A DNA stretch of 64,000 nucleotides. It comes from Amphritea atlantica (GTDB lineage Bacteria > Pseudomonadota > Gammaproteobacteria > Pseudomonadales > Balneatricaceae). The stretch covers positions 160,561 to 224,560 of the forward strand of contig NZ_FOGB01000005.1 in NCBI RefSeq assembly GCF_900111095.1. The letters are read 5' to 3'. This document shows positions 35,340 through 47,556 of the stretch, piece after piece. The translations under genes and the position numbers were made by a program. The stretch's first letter is position 1, and each line of letters begins with the position of its first letter. The notes beneath the pieces are model-generated. The model saw only the letters and a program-made list of their open reading frames with translations. It made no database searches and had not been told where the DNA came from.

Positions 35340-36101
35340 TCAGACCGGATTATCAATATCCACGAAGTGATGTTCCAGATCAAACTGCTGCGCCAACGCT
35401 TCTGCCAACGCCTGAACACCGTAGCGCTCAGTGGCGTGGTGACCTGCTGCAAAATAGTGAATACCCAGTTCTCTGGCACTGTGAACCGTGGGTTCCGATA
35501 TCTCGCCGGAGATAAAAGCATCCAGTCCCAGGTCCGCGGCCTTTTCGATATACCCCTGTGCAGCTCCGGTGCACCAGCCAACGGTTTCAATCTGCTCCGG
35601 CCCTCCCTCTATATGCAACACCTCCCGTCCCATCGCCTGTGCTATCTGACGGTTAAAATCGTCCACTGAAAGCGGGCTCGGCAGGCGGCCAGTCAGACCG
35701 ATACTTAAAGGGTTGTCAGGATCAAGCCCTCCGGTAATCTGTAATCCCAGCTTATCGGCCAGACAGGCATTATTACCCAGTTGCGGATGCCCATCCAGTG
35801 GCAGGTGGTATGCCAGCAGGCTGATATCATGACTTAATAGTGTTTGCAGCCGGCGCTTTTTCATACCGGTGATCACCTCTGCCTCACCCTTCCAGAAATA
35901 ACCATGATGAACCAGAATAAGATCAGCGCCCAGTACCACCGCCCGATCAAGCAGGGCCTGACTGGCGGTTACGCCGGAGACGATACGTCGTACCTGCCCA
36001 CAGCCCTCAACCTGCAAACCATTAGGGCAATAGTCTCTGTATTTCTCAGGGGTTAACAGTGTGTTGCAGTAAAGAACCAGTTGTTTCAGCGATACAGCCA
36101 T
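35340..36101 (-). CDS. Nif3-like dinuclear metal centre protein
   Basis: Encodes 253 aa from the ATG at 36101 (MAVSLKQLVLYCNTLL), the usual family start; the frame is open to 36173. YCPNGLQVEGCGQVRRIVSGVTAS, VHHGYFWKGE, YHLPLDGHPQLGNN and GHHATERYG give the conserved histidines and acids of the dinuclear site. YbgI-type proteins form hexameric rings; proposed roles include GTP cyclohydrolase I-like activity, but function is unsettled. Divergent from the DegS-type gene. Confidence 0.92.
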   Translation of the reverse strand: MAVSLKQLVLYCNTLLTPEKYRDYCPNGLQVEGCGQVRRIVSGVTASQALLDRAVVLGADLILVHHGYFWKGEAEVITGMKKRRLQTLLSHDISLLAYHLPLDGHPQLGNNACLADKLGLQITGGLDPDNPLSIGLTGRLPSPLSVDDFNRQIAQAMGREVLHIEGGPEQIETVGWCTGAAQGYIEKAADLGLDAFISGEISEPTVHSARELGIHYFAAGHHATERYGVQALAEALAQQFDLEHHFVDIDNPV

Positions 36102-36193
36102 AATCTTTTCTTTATATTCCCAAAAGCAGTTTATTATCCGTATAATTCTAAAACAGCTGATCAACTTTACCACTGTTTATAAGGCGCCTTTAA

Positions 36194-37366
36194 TTGATTC
36201 AACGCTTGGCTTTTCTTATCTGGCCTATTCTGTCCGGGATTATTGCCGCGGTAGCACTGCTTATCTACCTGCCGGATATGTTTACGCCACAGGCAAATAC
36301 CGTGCAGATCCATGAAGCGGATAACCTCCCCGGCAAGGCACAGGGCCCCTTTTCCTATGCCGATGCGGTTGAACATGCCGCTTCAAGCGTGGTCAACATC
36401 TATACCCGTACAGTGGTTCCCAATAACAACCCTCCTCTGTATAACGATCCGAATATTCAAAAGCACTACAACAAGAACAGCAACAAAGAACGGATTCAAT
36501 CCAGTCTTGGGTCTGGCGTAATCCTAAGCCCGGAAGGCTATATAGCCACCAATAACCATGTTATTTCCGGCGCAGACAGCATTGTCGTGGCACTCAAAGA
36601 TGGCCGGGAAGCCACGGCCAAGGTGGTGGGTAACGACCCGGATACCGACCTTGCGGTGCTTAAAATCGATCTCCCGGACCTGCCCAGCATCACTATCAGC
36701 TCATCGGCTAACCTGCGTGTGGGAGATGTTGCGCTGGCTATCGGTAATCCGTTCGGCGTTGGCCAGACTGTCACCATGGGCATTATCAGCGCCACCGGCC
36801 GCAATCAACTGGGTCTTAACACCTATGAAGACTTTATCCAGACCGATGCAGCAATTAACCCCGGTAACTCCGGTGGTGCCCTGATCAATGCCGCAGGCAA
36901 CCTTATCGGCATCAATACGGCTATATTCAGCCGCTCTGGGGGGTCTCAGGGAATCGGTTTTGCCATCCCCTCGGATCAGGCAAAGCAGGTGATGCAGGAC
37001 CTCATAGAACATGGTCGGGTGGTGCGCGGCTGGGTTGGGGTGGAAGCCCAGGAGATCACCCCGGATCTGGCTGAATCGTTCGGGCTAAAAGACACTAAAG
37101 GGTTAATTATTGCAGGTATTTTCCGGGATGGACCGGCCCATACGGCAGGTTTACTCCCCGGGGATATCCTATTGGAGATCGGTGGCAAAAAGATTATCAA
37201 CAGCTACAACTCTATGTATAGCGTCGCCCGGATGCCCCCGGGAACAGTACTGCCGGTCAAAGTGTGGCGCAACGGCGAAGTACTGCAACTGGAAATTACC
37301 GTCGCCGAACGTCCCAGCGCGACAGAGGTTAGTACCGAGCCGGAAAACACCAACGGCCAGAACTAA
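36194..37366 (+). CDS. degS: DegS/AlgW-type periplasmic serine protease
   Basis: Encodes 390 aa from a TTG. N-terminal membrane anchor (about 5-26), trypsin-like protease with catalytic H122 (TNNHVIS), D152 (DTDLAVLK) and S226 (NPGNSGGAL), one PDZ domain (about 255-355), and an acidic tail. A single PDZ and a membrane anchor distinguish it from DegP and point to DegS/AlgW, which cuts the anti-sigma factor RseA/MucA when misfolded porins bind the PDZ. ATG is missing at the start, and AAGGCG lies about 8 bases upstream. Confidence 0.92.
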   Translation: MIQRLAFLIWPILSGIIAAVALLIYLPDMFTPQANTVQIHEADNLPGKAQGPFSYADAVEHAASSVVNIYTRTVVPNNNPPLYNDPNIQKHYNKNSNKERIQSSLGSGVILSPEGYIATNNHVISGADSIVVALKDGREATAKVVGNDPDTDLAVLKIDLPDLPSITISSSANLRVGDVALAIGNPFGVGQTVTMGIISATGRNQLGLNTYEDFIQTDAAINPGNSGGALINAAGNLIGINTAIFSRSGGSQGIGFAIPSDQAKQVMQDLIEHGRVVRGWVGVEAQEITPDLAESFGLKDTKGLIIAGIFRDGPAHTAGLLPGDILLEIGGKKIINSYNSMYSVARMPPGTVLPVKVWRNGEVLQLEITVAERPSATEVSTEPENTNGQN

Positions 37367-37390
37367 GCTTCTGGCAGTTCAGATGAGCAC

Positions 37391-37416
37391 AAAAAAAGCC
37401 CCTTAGGGCTTTTTTT
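37391..37416. terminator. bidirectional terminator between degS and hisD
   Basis: The stem AAAAAAAGCCC / GGGCTTTTTTT with a CTTA loop lies between convergent genes and has A and T runs on both sides. Confidence 0.93.
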
Positions 37417-37434
37417 CGCTTTCCCATCCGAAAA

Positions 37435-38742
37435 TTACTGCTTAATACGATATTCCGCTGAGCGGGCGTGAGCGGTGAGGCTCTCTCCACGGGCAAGTAC
37501 TGAAGCGACTTTGCCCATCTCAGAAGCGCCCGCCTCTGAAAACATGATCAGTGAGGAACGCTTCTGGAAATCATACACTCCCAAAGGCGATGAGAAACGT
37601 GCGGTGCCTGAGGTAGGCAGTACATGATTAGGACCGGCACAATAATCTCCCAGCGCTTCGGCCGTATAACGCCCCATAAAGATAGCGCCAGCATGCTTGA
37701 TTAACGGCAACAGCGCCTGAGGGTCCTCGACCGAGAGTTCCAGGTGCTCCGGAGCGATACGGTTATTCACTCTGGCCGCCTCTTCAAGATCTGCAACCTT
37801 AATCAGCGCGGCACGGTCTGCCAGTGAACAACCGATAATCGCTTGCCGTTCCATGGTGGGGAGCAGCTTCTCAATACTGGCACTCACCTGATCGAGAAAC
37901 GCAGCATCGGTGCTGATCAGGATAGGTTGGGCATCTTCATCATGTTCCGCCTGAGAGAACAGATCCATCGCGATCCAGTCGGGGTCGGTCTGGCCATCAC
38001 AGATCACCAGAATTTCGGATGGTCCGGCGATCATATCGATTCCCACCGTGCCATATACCGCCCGTTTGGCAGTGGCAACAAAAATATTGCCCGGGCCAAC
38101 GATCTTATCCACTTTAGGGATAGTCTCGGTACCATAGGCCAGCGCCGCAATTGCCTGGGCACCGCCGATAGCAAACGCCCGGCTGACACCCGCCAGCGCA
38201 GCCGCCGCCAGCACCAACTGATTCACTTCCCCATCCGGAGTCGGCACCACCATAATCAGCTCTTCCACCCCAGCCACATGGGCCGGAATCGCATTCATCA
38301 ATACGGATGAAGGATAGGAGGCCTTACCACCGGGCACATAGAGGCCCGCCTTATCCATCGGAGTAACCTTCTGTCCCAGCAAGGTACCGTCTGCTTCCTG
38401 GTACTGCCAGGATTCCCCTTTCTGCCGTTCGTGGTAATCGCGTACCCGCTGAGCCGCGATAGTCAGCGCTTTATGCTGATCTTCAGGCAGGTTATCCAGT
38501 GCCTGCTGCAGGTCCTGCTGAGTGAACTCAAGCTCCTGCATTGAACTGACGTTAAGCCGGTCAAAACGGTTGGTAAACTCAACCACCGCGGCATCACCCT
38601 CGGCTTTAACCCGCTCAAGAATATCCTCGACAGTCCGGTTAACCTCTTTATTGGAAACCGACTCCCATGCCAACAGTTTATCCAACTGATCACTGAAATC
38701 AGCCTGTTGACTATCTAATCTTAAAATCTCTGGTTTGGTCAT
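37435..38742 (-). CDS. hisD: histidinol dehydrogenase
   Basis: Encodes 435 aa and performs the last two oxidations of histidine synthesis. [46 protein letters not shown] with the catalytic Glu-His, and [21 protein letters not shown] with the zinc-binding His are the HisD signatures. Start ATG overlaps the hisG stop in TCAT on the + strand. hisG and hisD sit at the end of the mla-murA operon, as in Pseudomonas, rather than in a his operon. Confidence 0.97.
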   Translation of the reverse strand: MTKPEILRLDSQQADFSDQLDKLLAWESVSNKEVNRTVEDILERVKAEGDAAVVEFTNRFDRLNVSSMQELEFTQQDLQQALDNLPEDQHKALTIAAQRVRDYHERQKGESWQYQEADGTLLGQKVTPMDKAGLYVPGGKASYPSSVLMNAIPAHVAGVEELIMVVPTPDGEVNQLVLAAAALAGVSRAFAIGGAQAIAALAYGTETIPKVDKIVGPGNIFVATAKRAVYGTVGIDMIAGPSEILVICDGQTDPDWIAMDLFSQAEHDEDAQPILISTDAAFLDQVSASIEKLLPTMERQAIIGCSLADRAALIKVADLEEAARVNNRIAPEHLELSVEDPQALLPLIKHAGAIFMGRYTAEALGDYCAGPNHVLPTSGTARFSSPLGVYDFQKRSSLIMFSEAGASEMGKVASVLARGESLTAHARSAEYRIKQ

Positions 38743-39395
38743 ATCTGTTCAGACCTTTCTTTACGCGCATCGACTGCTGCGGCCAGTTGTTCAATAATCG
38801 GTTGTATCTGCCGGTGCTTCATTTTTAAAGCAGCCTTGCCGACCACAAGGCGGGAGCTGACGTAGCAGATATCTTCCATTGGTACCAGGCCATTGGCGCG
38901 CAGGGTATTACCGGTATCCACGATATCAACGATGCGGTCCGCAAGCCCCATAATCGGAGCCAGCTCCATCGCGCCATAGAGCTTAATGATATCGACCTGA
39001 CGCCCCTGACGGGCGAAAAACTCCTTGGTGATATTGACGAATTTGGTAGCAACAGTCATCCGGCCTTCCACTTCGCCTGCGTCCTTCATACCGGCAACCA
39101 TCAACCTGCACCTGGCAATATCCAGATCCAGGGGTTCGTACAGCCCTTTGGCTCCGTACTCCAAAAGCACATCTTTACCAGCAACCCCCATATCGGCACC
39201 ACCATGCTCAACATAGGTTGGGACATCGGTGGCACGAATAACGACCAGTTTGATGTTGTCATGATTGGTATCGAAAATCAGCTTGCGGCTGCTGAAAATA
39301 TCCTCAGCCGGAATAATGTCCGCTGCCTCTAACAGAGGCAGCGTGTCTTTGAGAATACGCCCTTTAGATAGCGCAATAGTCAGGTTCTGTTTCAT
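38739..39395 (-). CDS. hisG: ATP phosphoribosyltransferase catalytic subunit, short form
   Basis: Encodes 218 aa from the ATG at 39395 ([14 protein letters not shown]), which fits the short-form length; the frame extends to 39437 with no better start signal. [39 protein letters not shown] and [15 protein letters not shown] are diagnostic. First step of histidine synthesis. The short form lacks the regulatory domain and needs HisZ, which is not in the window. Lies between murA and hisD. Confidence 0.95.
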   Translation of the reverse strand: MKQNLTIALSKGRILKDTLPLLEAADIIPAEDIFSSRKLIFDTNHDNIKLVVIRATDVPTYVEHGGADMGVAGKDVLLEYGAKGLYEPLDLDIARCRLMVAGMKDAGEVEGRMTVATKFVNITKEFFARQGRQVDIIKLYGAMELAPIMGLADRIVDIVDTGNTLRANGLVPMEDICYVSSRLVVGKAALKMKHRQIQPIIEQLAAAVDARKERSEQI

Positions 39396-39467
39396 ATCAG
39401 CTGTTTCGTTACCACTTAAAAAATTCAGTCCAGGCATACAGCCTACACTGTTAATGCGAAGCTCCTG

Positions 39468-40992
<1,525 letters not shown>

Positions 40993-41111
40993 GCACAATA
41001 CCAATGAAAATGAGGGAAAATAACAGGCCGGCTATGATAGCGGAAAATGCAACAAAAGGCGATGACTGTGGCGCCACAGCCATCGTTCACCGATGCCGCT
41101 GACAGCCTCCG

Positions 41112-41411
41112 CTAGGGATTCAGGCCGGTGTGTTCAAGCCCCACCAGGCGTACTATGGAGCTCAGTTCATCGGGTATATTGATCGCACTGAGAGTCAGCT
41201 GACGCGACCGGGTTTTACGTTCCAGACAAAGCCACAGCGATACCGCAGAGCTGTCAACACGGCCAACACCGGCAAAGTCAACGATACAACGCTTCTGCGC
41301 CTGATCAACCGCCTGTTCCAGCGCAGCACGCACGGAGAGAACGGTACTGAACAACAGGTCGCCCTTCAGCAAAAGGGTATCCTCACTGATCTCAACCTGA
41401 GCGTTCATCAA
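41112..41411 (-). CDS. mlaB: MlaB, STAS-domain subunit of the Mla transporter
   Basis: Encodes 99 aa. A single STAS domain: LLLKGDLLFSTVLSVRAAL, CIVDFAGVGRVDSSAVSLWLCLER with the usual DSS loop, and LSAINIPDELSSIVRLVGLE. It binds the ATPase MlaF in the cytoplasm and is needed for its activity. ATG overlaps the mlaC stop by four bases. Confidence 0.92.
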   Translation of the reverse strand: MMNAQVEISEDTLLLKGDLLFSTVLSVRAALEQAVDQAQKRCIVDFAGVGRVDSSAVSLWLCLERKTRSRQLTLSAINIPDELSSIVRLVGLEHTGLNP

Positions 41412-42052
41412 CTGCCCTTACTGCCATTACCGGCCACCGCCGCTTTCCAGTCCGCAATCACCTTGACTACATCGCCATTGGTGCGAGACACCATATCGGA
41501 AAACTGATTTTTAAAGTTGAGGCGCAGATTGATACCATCAACCAGCACATTAACCAGCTTCCAGCCGCTGTCTTCCTTCAGCATGTAGTAGACCAGGGTG
41601 TACTGATCTCCCTTAGCTGAGAAAACATTGACACTGACAACCTGTTTATCCGCCTCAGGGCTGGGCTGCCCTTCGGGTGCCACTTCATATCTTACAATAT
41701 CGAAACCTGTCAGGGATTTAGCATAGGTGCGCACCATCGTATCCTTGAAAACAGTTGCAAAGAGCTGCTGCTGTTTTTCATCCACCCGGTTATAGAACTT
41801 ACCCATAACCCGCTTGGAAACGTAGTCAAAATCCACCACCGGATTAAGGATTGATTCAATCTCACTGATCAGCTGCTCACTCTGTTCAGGCGCCTTAAGC
41901 GTCTCGTTTTCCAGCACTTTCATCATCTCTGCTGAAGCTTTCTCAACAGCATTGCGAGCCTCATCCCATGAAGCCTGTGCTGTCACAGAGGTAAATACCA
42001 GGGTCAGTAACACCAGCCAACGATTCAAATATCTCATTTTCACAACTCTCAT
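41408..42052 (-). CDS. mlaC: MlaC periplasmic phospholipid-binding protein
   Basis: Encodes 214 aa from the first ATG, or 209 from a second ATG at 42037 which gives a cleaner signal peptide (MRYLNRWLVLLTLVFTSVTAQA). Mature-protein motifs DFDYVSKRVMGKFY, FKDTMVRTYAKSLTGFD and DGWKLVNVLVDGINLRLNF-like segments match the MlaC/Ttg2D family. It carries phospholipids between the outer-membrane MlaA complex and the inner-membrane MlaFEDB. Confidence 0.95.
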   Translation of the reverse strand: MRVVKMRYLNRWLVLLTLVFTSVTAQASWDEARNAVEKASAEMMKVLENETLKAPEQSEQLISEIESILNPVVDFDYVSKRVMGKFYNRVDEKQQQLFATVFKDTMVRTYAKSLTGFDIVRYEVAPEGQPSPEADKQVVSVNVFSAKGDQYTLVYYMLKEDSGWKLVNVLVDGINLRLNFKNQFSDMVSRTNGDVVKVIADWKAAVAGNGSKGS

Positions 42053-42077
42053 CTCATTACAACACTATCAACTGACT

Positions 42078-42539
42078 TTACTCAGAGGCCTGATTGAAAA
42101 GAAACTTACCAATCAATTCTTCCAGCACCAGGGATGACTGAGTATCTTCAATAAAGTCACCCTCTTTGAGTATCTCATCATCAGCCGCCCCGGTAGTCAC
42201 ACCGATATATTTTTCACCCAGCAACCCCGCGGTCAGAATAGAGGCCGAGCTATCGGATGTCAGATAGTCCACATCGCCGTCAATATCCATCTCCACCAGA
42301 GCCATCAGCTTCTTACGGTCGATGGTGATGTTGCTCACTTTGCCGATAGTGACCCCCGACATTGTCACTTTAGAGCGGGCCGTCAGCCCCCCGACATTCT
42401 CAAACCGGGCATATATCTTATAAGTGTCCTGTTGTTTAGTCAGACTCAGACCACTCACATTTATCGCCAGTACAGTAAGAGCAATAGCTCCCACCAACAT
42501 AAAAATACCGACGCCCAACTCAACTCCACGGTTTCGCAT
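42078..42539 (-). CDS. mlaD: MlaD, MCE-domain subunit
   Basis: Encodes 153 aa. One N-terminal transmembrane helix (about 8-28) is followed by the MCE domain (YKIYARFENVGGLTARSKVTMSGVTIGKV..) with LLGEKYIGV near its end. It forms the periplasmic hexameric ring of the MlaFEDB complex. The start lies 3 bp after the mlaE stop. Confidence 0.96.
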   Translation of the reverse strand: MRNRGVELGVGIFMLVGAIALTVLAINVSGLSLTKQQDTYKIYARFENVGGLTARSKVTMSGVTIGKVSNITIDRKKLMALVEMDIDGDVDYLTSDSSASILTAGLLGEKYIGVTTGAADDEILKEGDFIEDTQSSLVLEELIGKFLFNQASE

Positions 42540-42542
42540 CTG

Positions 42543-43337
42543 TTACAAATCTCCAAACATCAAAGCGGTCAAAATAAAGTCAAGGCCAAGAATGGCAAGG
42601 GACGAGTAGACCACTGTTTTGGTGGTCGCCTGGCTGATACCTTCAGAGGTTGGCACCGAATCGTACCCCTGAAAGACAGCGACCCAGGTCACCACCAGGC
42701 CAAACACCAGTGACTTAATCAGGCCATTACCTATATCATCAAAAAAGTCGACCGAATTCTGCATATTCGACCAGAATGACCCCTCATAGATTCCCAGCCA
42801 TTCCACGCCTACCAATAATCCACCCCAAATACCGACAGCACTGAATATCATCGTCAGAATCGGCAGACTGATAACACCCGCCCAGAAACGCGGGGCAATA
42901 ATTCGTCGCAACGGATCAACACCGATCATCTCCATACTGGAGAGTTGCTCTGTGGTTTTCATCAGGCCAATCTCGGCGGTCAGGGCAGACCCTGCCCGAC
43001 CGGCAAATAACAATGCAGTCACTACAGGAGCCAGCTCACGCACCAGACTCAGCGCAACCATCTGCCCCACGGCCTGCTCGGTGCCATAATCAACCAGAAT
43101 AGTATAGCCTTGTAGCGCAAGCACCATACCAATAAACAGCCCCGAGACTACGATAATGACCATGGATAACACGCCCACTGAATACAACTGACGTATCAGC
43201 AGCGGGAAAGCGATCAGCGGCTGAGGCCGGGCGATGATGGCATGCATCAGGATCAAGCCGGAACGACCAATGGCCGCGACTCTGTCGAGTGCAAAACGCC
43301 CAAGAAGGGCCAGATTATTGACTATCGCTGCCATCAA
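42543..43337 (-). CDS. mlaE: MlaE permease
   Basis: Encodes 264 aa with five to six membrane helices. [60 protein letters not shown] with the conserved Glu-Ile coupling segment, and the [13 protein letters not shown] helix match MlaE. The start overlaps the mlaF stop by four bases. Forms the transmembrane core of the phospholipid transporter. Confidence 0.97.
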   Translation of the reverse strand: MMAAIVNNLALLGRFALDRVAAIGRSGLILMHAIIARPQPLIAFPLLIRQLYSVGVLSMVIIVVSGLFIGMVLALQGYTILVDYGTEQAVGQMVALSLVRELAPVVTALLFAGRAGSALTAEIGLMKTTEQLSSMEMIGVDPLRRIIAPRFWAGVISLPILTMIFSAVGIWGGLLVGVEWLGIYEGSFWSNMQNSVDFFDDIGNGLIKSLVFGLVVTWVAVFQGYDSVPTSEGISQATTKTVVYSSLAILGLDFILTALMFGDL

Positions 43338-44143
43338 CGCCCCTCCATCAGTTCAGTCTCATAGTCCCTGGCCGGAAAATGGAACGGCACCGGACCGTCG
43401 GGTAAGCCTCGCATAAACTGCCGCACCTGATCAGAATCATTCTGTTTTAGCTGTTCCGGCGTTCCATGCGCGATCACGTCGGCATCAGCAATAATGTAGA
43501 TATAGTCAGCAATGCTGAGGGTTTCCTTAATATCATGGGAAACGATAATACTGCTGTGTCCCAGCGCCTGATTCAGCTTCTTGATCAGGTTTACCAACAC
43601 CCCCATCGCGATCGGATCCTGCCCGGTAAACGGTTCATCATACATCACCAGCGCCGGATCCAGGGCAATCGCCCGGGCCAGCGCAACACGTCTGCCCATC
43701 CCTCCCGACAGTTCACTGGGCATCAGTTCTGCAGCCCCTCTCAGGCCAACGGCCTGGAGCTTCATCAGGACAATATCGCGGATCATATCCTGCGGCAGCT
43801 TAGTGTGTACCCGCAGCGGGAAGGCAACATTTTCAAATACCGTCATATCGGTAAACAGCGCCCCACTCTGAAACAGCATGCCCATTTTTTCCCGAGCATC
43901 GAACAGCTCTGAGCGTCCCAGACGGGGGATATCATCACCATCGAGCAGAATCGAACCTGAATCGGGCTTCAACTGCCCGCCAATCAGCTTCAACAGAGTC
44001 GTTTTCCCTGTACCGCTTGGCCCCATAATCGCCGTCACTTTACCCCGGGGGATGCGTATATCCATATTTTTACAGATATAGCGCTCGCCTCTGCTAAAGG
44101 TAAGTTGTTTAATATCAATAATGATATCGTCAAAAAAATCCAT
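43334..44143 (-). CDS. mlaF: MlaF ATPase
   Basis: Encodes 269 aa. Walker [10 protein letters not shown] (41-49), ABC signature [19 protein letters not shown], Walker [15 protein letters not shown] and the switch His in VSHDIKE are intact. It powers the Mla phospholipid transporter that keeps the outer membrane asymmetric. First gene of the operon; the promoter should lie in the gap to yrbG. Confidence 0.97.
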   Translation of the reverse strand: MDFFDDIIIDIKQLTFSRGERYICKNMDIRIPRGKVTAIMGPSGTGKTTLLKLIGGQLKPDSGSILLDGDDIPRLGRSELFDAREKMGMLFQSGALFTDMTVFENVAFPLRVHTKLPQDMIRDIVLMKLQAVGLRGAAELMPSELSGGMGRRVALARAIALDPALVMYDEPFTGQDPIAMGVLVNLIKKLNQALGHSSIIVSHDIKETLSIADYIYIIADADVIAHGTPEQLKQNDSDQVRQFMRGLPDGPVPFHFPARDYETELMEGR

Positions 44144-44402
44144 AGTAACGATGACTCAATCAGGGCGGCAAAGAGTTCCTGGTTGATGAGGTTGCCCCTG
44201 TATCCTATAAAACCTGAAACCGTTTGACAGAATGCAATTGGCTCAGAACCGCCATATTTCCATAAAAAAAAGCGTGCAGACTATAACACTCTTGCCCTTA
44301 AACTTGAATAAAATCAGCGACAGCTGTCGCTAGCGCTTGCACATGTATCAGATTATTCATTAAATAGGCCTCCGTTTTAACCAAAGCTGAACAAACAACC
44401 CG

Positions 44403-45356
44403 ATGCTATACCCCATTATCGCTTTATTAGCAGGTTTTATTATTCTCGTCTGGAGTGCCGACCGTTTCGTTATTGGCGCTGCCGGCACCGCCAAAAATGC
44501 GGGCATGTCACCCATGCTCATCGGTCTGACCGTGGTATCTTTCGGCACCTCTGCACCAGAAATTCTGGTCTCTGTGATGGCCGCCACCACTGGCGCTGGC
44601 GACCTGGCGGTGGGTAATGCGCTGGGATCAAACATCGCCAACATAGGTCTGGTACTGGGTATTACCGCACTGATCGCCCCGCTGCCCGTTCGCTCCAAGG
44701 TCCTCAAACAGGAGATCCCCCTGTTGCTGGTTATCACACTTCTGGCAGGCGGCGTACTCTATGATCTCTACCTTGGACAACTGGACGCCATAATCCTCTG
44801 CCTGTCACTGGCTGGCTGCCTCTACCTGTTTACCCGTTTCCAACGCAACTCGGAAGGCGATGAGATCCACGAAGAGGAGGATGAGATCCCTGAACTACCG
44901 CTCGGCCGGGCCATTTTCTGGCTGATCGCCGGCCTGATTCTGCTGGCGGCCAGTTCCCGGCTTCTGGTGTGGGGAGCCACCGAAATCGCGCTCTCTCTCG
45001 GCGTCAGTGATCTCGTTATCGGTCTGACCATCGTTGCTATCGGCACCAGCCTGCCCGAGCTGGCAGCGTCTGTCGCCAGCGCCCTGAAGGGCCACACCGA
45101 TATTGCACTGGGGAATGTTGTCGGCTCAAATATCTTCAATATTGCCGCGGTGATGGCGGTGCCCGGGCTGCTGGCTCCAATCACACTGGAACCTGTTGTC
45201 CTCTGGCGTGACTATGGCACCACACTGGGACTGACCCTGTTATTGACAGCCCTGGCTCTTTATCAGCGACCGCCAAAGATCTCCCGATTTGAGGGGGGCT
45301 TGTTGCTGGCAGCCTATGCAGGCTATCTTGCACTGCTATACAATATGAACACTTAA
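44403..45356 (+). CDS. yrbG: calcium/sodium antiporter family protein
   Basis: Encodes 317 aa with ten helices in two inverted repeats, each holding the exchanger alpha motif: GLTVVSFGTSAPEILVSVMAA with GNALGSNIANIG, and GLTIVAIGTSLPELAASVASA with GNVVGSNIFNIAA. An acidic loop (EGDEIHEEEDEIPEL) joins the halves. YrbG of E. coli has unknown ions; the family exchanges Na or H for Ca. It heads the conserved yrbG-kdsD-kdsC-lptCAB order. Confidence 0.95.
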   Translation: MLYPIIALLAGFIILVWSADRFVIGAAGTAKNAGMSPMLIGLTVVSFGTSAPEILVSVMAATTGAGDLAVGNALGSNIANIGLVLGITALIAPLPVRSKVLKQEIPLLLVITLLAGGVLYDLYLGQLDAIILCLSLAGCLYLFTRFQRNSEGDEIHEEEDEIPELPLGRAIFWLIAGLILLAASSRLLVWGATEIALSLGVSDLVIGLTIVAIGTSLPELAASVASALKGHTDIALGNVVGSNIFNIAAVMAVPGLLAPITLEPVVLWRDYGTTLGLTLLLTALALYQRPPKISRFEGGLLLAAYAGYLALLYNMNT

Positions 45357-45451
45357 TCCATTGGCCGGGCGACAGCCCGCTTTAGCCAGAGCGCTTCGAA
45401 CCCGACACAGTGTCCCTGGCGCAATGAACACAGAGCGGTAACCATAGCACT

Positions 45452-46426
45452 ATGAATAACGAACTGGACTTTTTAGCATCCGCCAAACGCACCATAGAGA
45501 TGGAACGGGATGCCGTAAATGACCTGCTCACCTACCTCGATGGTGACTTTGAAAAGGCCTGTAAACTGGCGTTGGAATGCAAAGGCCGGGTGATCGTTAC
45601 CGGAATGGGCAAAAGCGGCCATATCGGCCATAAAATCGCTGCCACACTGGCCTCCACCGGCACGCCCTCCTTCTTCGTGCATCCGGGAGAAGCCAGCCAC
45701 GGTGATCTGGGGATGATCACACGATCAGACGTTGTGATTGCGCTGTCGAATTCAGGGGAAACCAATGAGGTGCTTGCGATACTGCCCCTTATCAAGCGGA
45801 TGAAGGCCCCTCTGATCAGCATCACCGGCAACCCACAATCGACCCTGTCCCGTAGCGCTGATGCCAACCTGAATGTCACCATCAGCCAGGAAGCCTGCCC
45901 CCTGGGCCTGGCTCCTACTTCAAGCACCACAGCCACACTGGTTATAGGAGACGCACTGGCCATCGCTCTGCTGGAAGCCCGCGGTTTCAGCGCTGAAGAT
46001 TTTGCCTTTTCGCACCCCGGTGGAAGTCTGGGGCGCCGCCTGCTGCTGAAAGTTTCAGATATCATGCACAGCGGCGATGATATTCCCAGAGTCAGTGATT
46101 CCACCATGCTCAATGACGCCCTGCTGGAAGTTACCCGTAAACGACTGGGCATGACGACTGTCATCAACCGGGACGGAGTTCTTCAGGGAGTCTTTACCGA
46201 TGGTGACCTGCGCCGTACCCTTGACCATGATGTGGATATGAAAAACACCCCCATCACTGAAGTAATGACAACCCAGTGCACCACGGTCACCAGTGACATT
46301 CTGGCAGCCGAAGCGCTGCAGATCATGCAGGAAAAACAGATCAATGCCCTGATCGTGCTCGATACCGAACGACACCCGGTCGGCGCCCTGAACATGCACG
46401 ACATGCTTAAAGCAGGAGTTATCTGA
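45452..46426 (+). CDS. kdsD: D-arabinose-5-phosphate isomerase
   Basis: Encodes 324 aa. An SIS domain (CKGRVIVTGMGKSGHIGHKIAATLASTGTPSFFVHPGEASHGDLGM, with IALSNSGETNEV) is followed by two CBS domains (from about residue 210). It converts ribulose-5-phosphate to arabinose-5-phosphate, the first step to Kdo for LPS. The stop overlaps the kdsC start by one base (TGATG). Confidence 0.96.
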   Translation: MNNELDFLASAKRTIEMERDAVNDLLTYLDGDFEKACKLALECKGRVIVTGMGKSGHIGHKIAATLASTGTPSFFVHPGEASHGDLGMITRSDVVIALSNSGETNEVLAILPLIKRMKAPLISITGNPQSTLSRSADANLNVTISQEACPLGLAPTSSTTATLVIGDALAIALLEARGFSAEDFAFSHPGGSLGRRLLLKVSDIMHSGDDIPRVSDSTMLNDALLEVTRKRLGMTTVINRDGVLQGVFTDGDLRRTLDHDVDMKNTPITEVMTTQCTTVTSDILAAEALQIMQEKQINALIVLDTERHPVGALNMHDMLKAGVI

Positions 46427-46986
46427 TGCCTGCAACCTTTACGGACAAATTGACTCAGGGGCTGAGCGAAGCGCTGATTGAGCAACTAAAGCAGATCAGA
46501 CTGGCGGTCTTTGATGTTGATGGCGTACTCACCGATGGCAAACTGAATTTTCTCGCTGACGGCACTGAGGTAAAAAACTTCAACACTCTGGATGGCCTGG
46601 GTATTAAGCTACTCGCCCAGGCAGGCATCAAAAGCGCCATTATCACCGGGCGCCGCTCACCTCAGGTAGAGCGGCGCGCCGAAGCGCTGAGCATTGATTA
46701 CCTCTATCAGGGACGGGAAGATAAACTCACCGCCCTGCAGGAGCTCTGGCAAGACACCGGTTTCAGCGCCGCACAGACCGCTTATATTGGTGATGATCTG
46801 CCTGACCTGGCAGCGATTCGCGCCGTCGCCTTTGGGGCGACGGTTAATGGTGGCCACCAGTTTGTTGCCGCACACGCTGACTGGTGCACCAGCCGGACTG
46901 CCGGCAAAGGTGCAGGGCGGGAGTTTTGCGAAACCATATTAGCAGGCCAGGGCAAGCTTGAAGCCCTGTATCGTGAGTACCTCTGA
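46426..46986 (+). CDS. kdsC: Kdo-8-phosphate phosphatase
   Basis: Encodes 186 aa of the HAD superfamily, cap-less C0 type. AVFDVDGVLTDGKL gives the nucleophile Asp, IITGRRSPQVERRAEAL the motif II region, and YIGDDLPDLAAI motif IV. It removes phosphate from Kdo-8-P. The stop is directly followed by the lptC ATG. Confidence 0.97.
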   Translation: MPATFTDKLTQGLSEALIEQLKQIRLAVFDVDGVLTDGKLNFLADGTEVKNFNTLDGLGIKLLAQAGIKSAIITGRRSPQVERRAEALSIDYLYQGREDKLTALQELWQDTGFSAAQTAYIGDDLPDLAAIRAVAFGATVNGGHQFVAAHADWCTSRTAGKGAGREFCETILAGQGKLEALYREYL

Positions 46987-47556
46987 ATGCTGACCGGACG
47001 CGCACGACTGGCCGCCGCGGCCGCCATCCTGATTCCCGCCGTTATCTATCTGGGTATGGATAGTGAACGCCGCCCAGACCGGCTAAAGAAAGAGCCCAAT
47101 CCTGCCTACCAGTTGGCTGATTACTACATTGTTAATGGCCAGATCAGGGACTATGGCAGCACCGGCATATTGCAACAACAGCTGAAGTCCACTCAGTTGG
47201 AGCACCAGCCTGGTTTGCAGCAAACCGTGGTAACCAATCCCGAGATGCTGATCTATAACGCCCACCAGCCCAACCGCAGCGTCAGCAGCCTGAAAGGGAT
47301 CATCAGCGACAGCGATGATGAAGTTATTCTCGATGGCCAGGTGGTGTTTCAGGATAACGCAGGCACGGAGATGGCAACCACCCTGCAAACTGAATCCTTA
47401 ACCATCCTGCCACAGCAAAATCTGGCCCGCACAGATGCCCGGGTGGTTATTTCAAACAGCTCCGGCACAACCACCAGTGTTGGCATGACAATAAACACCG
47501 ACAGTGGCATTCTTAACCTCCTGTCTGAAGTAACCGGGGTATATCATGTTGATTAA
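46987..47556 (+). CDS. lptC: LptC, LPS export membrane protein
   Basis: Encodes 189 aa. One N-terminal helix (about 8-20, LAAAAAILIPAVIYLG) anchors a periplasmic beta-jellyroll with YYIVNGQIRDYGSTG and a GIISDSDDEVILDGQVVF strand set. It is divergent in sequence, as usual for LptC, but position and size leave little doubt. It passes LPS from LptBFG to LptA. Overlaps lptA by 11 bp. Confidence 0.92.
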   Translation: MLTGRARLAAAAAILIPAVIYLGMDSERRPDRLKKEPNPAYQLADYYIVNGQIRDYGSTGILQQQLKSTQLEHQPGLQQTVVTNPEMLIYNAHQPNRSVSSLKGIISDSDDEVILDGQVVFQDNAGTEMATTLQTESLTILPQQNLARTDARVVISNSSGTTTSVGMTINTDSGILNLLSEVTGVYHVD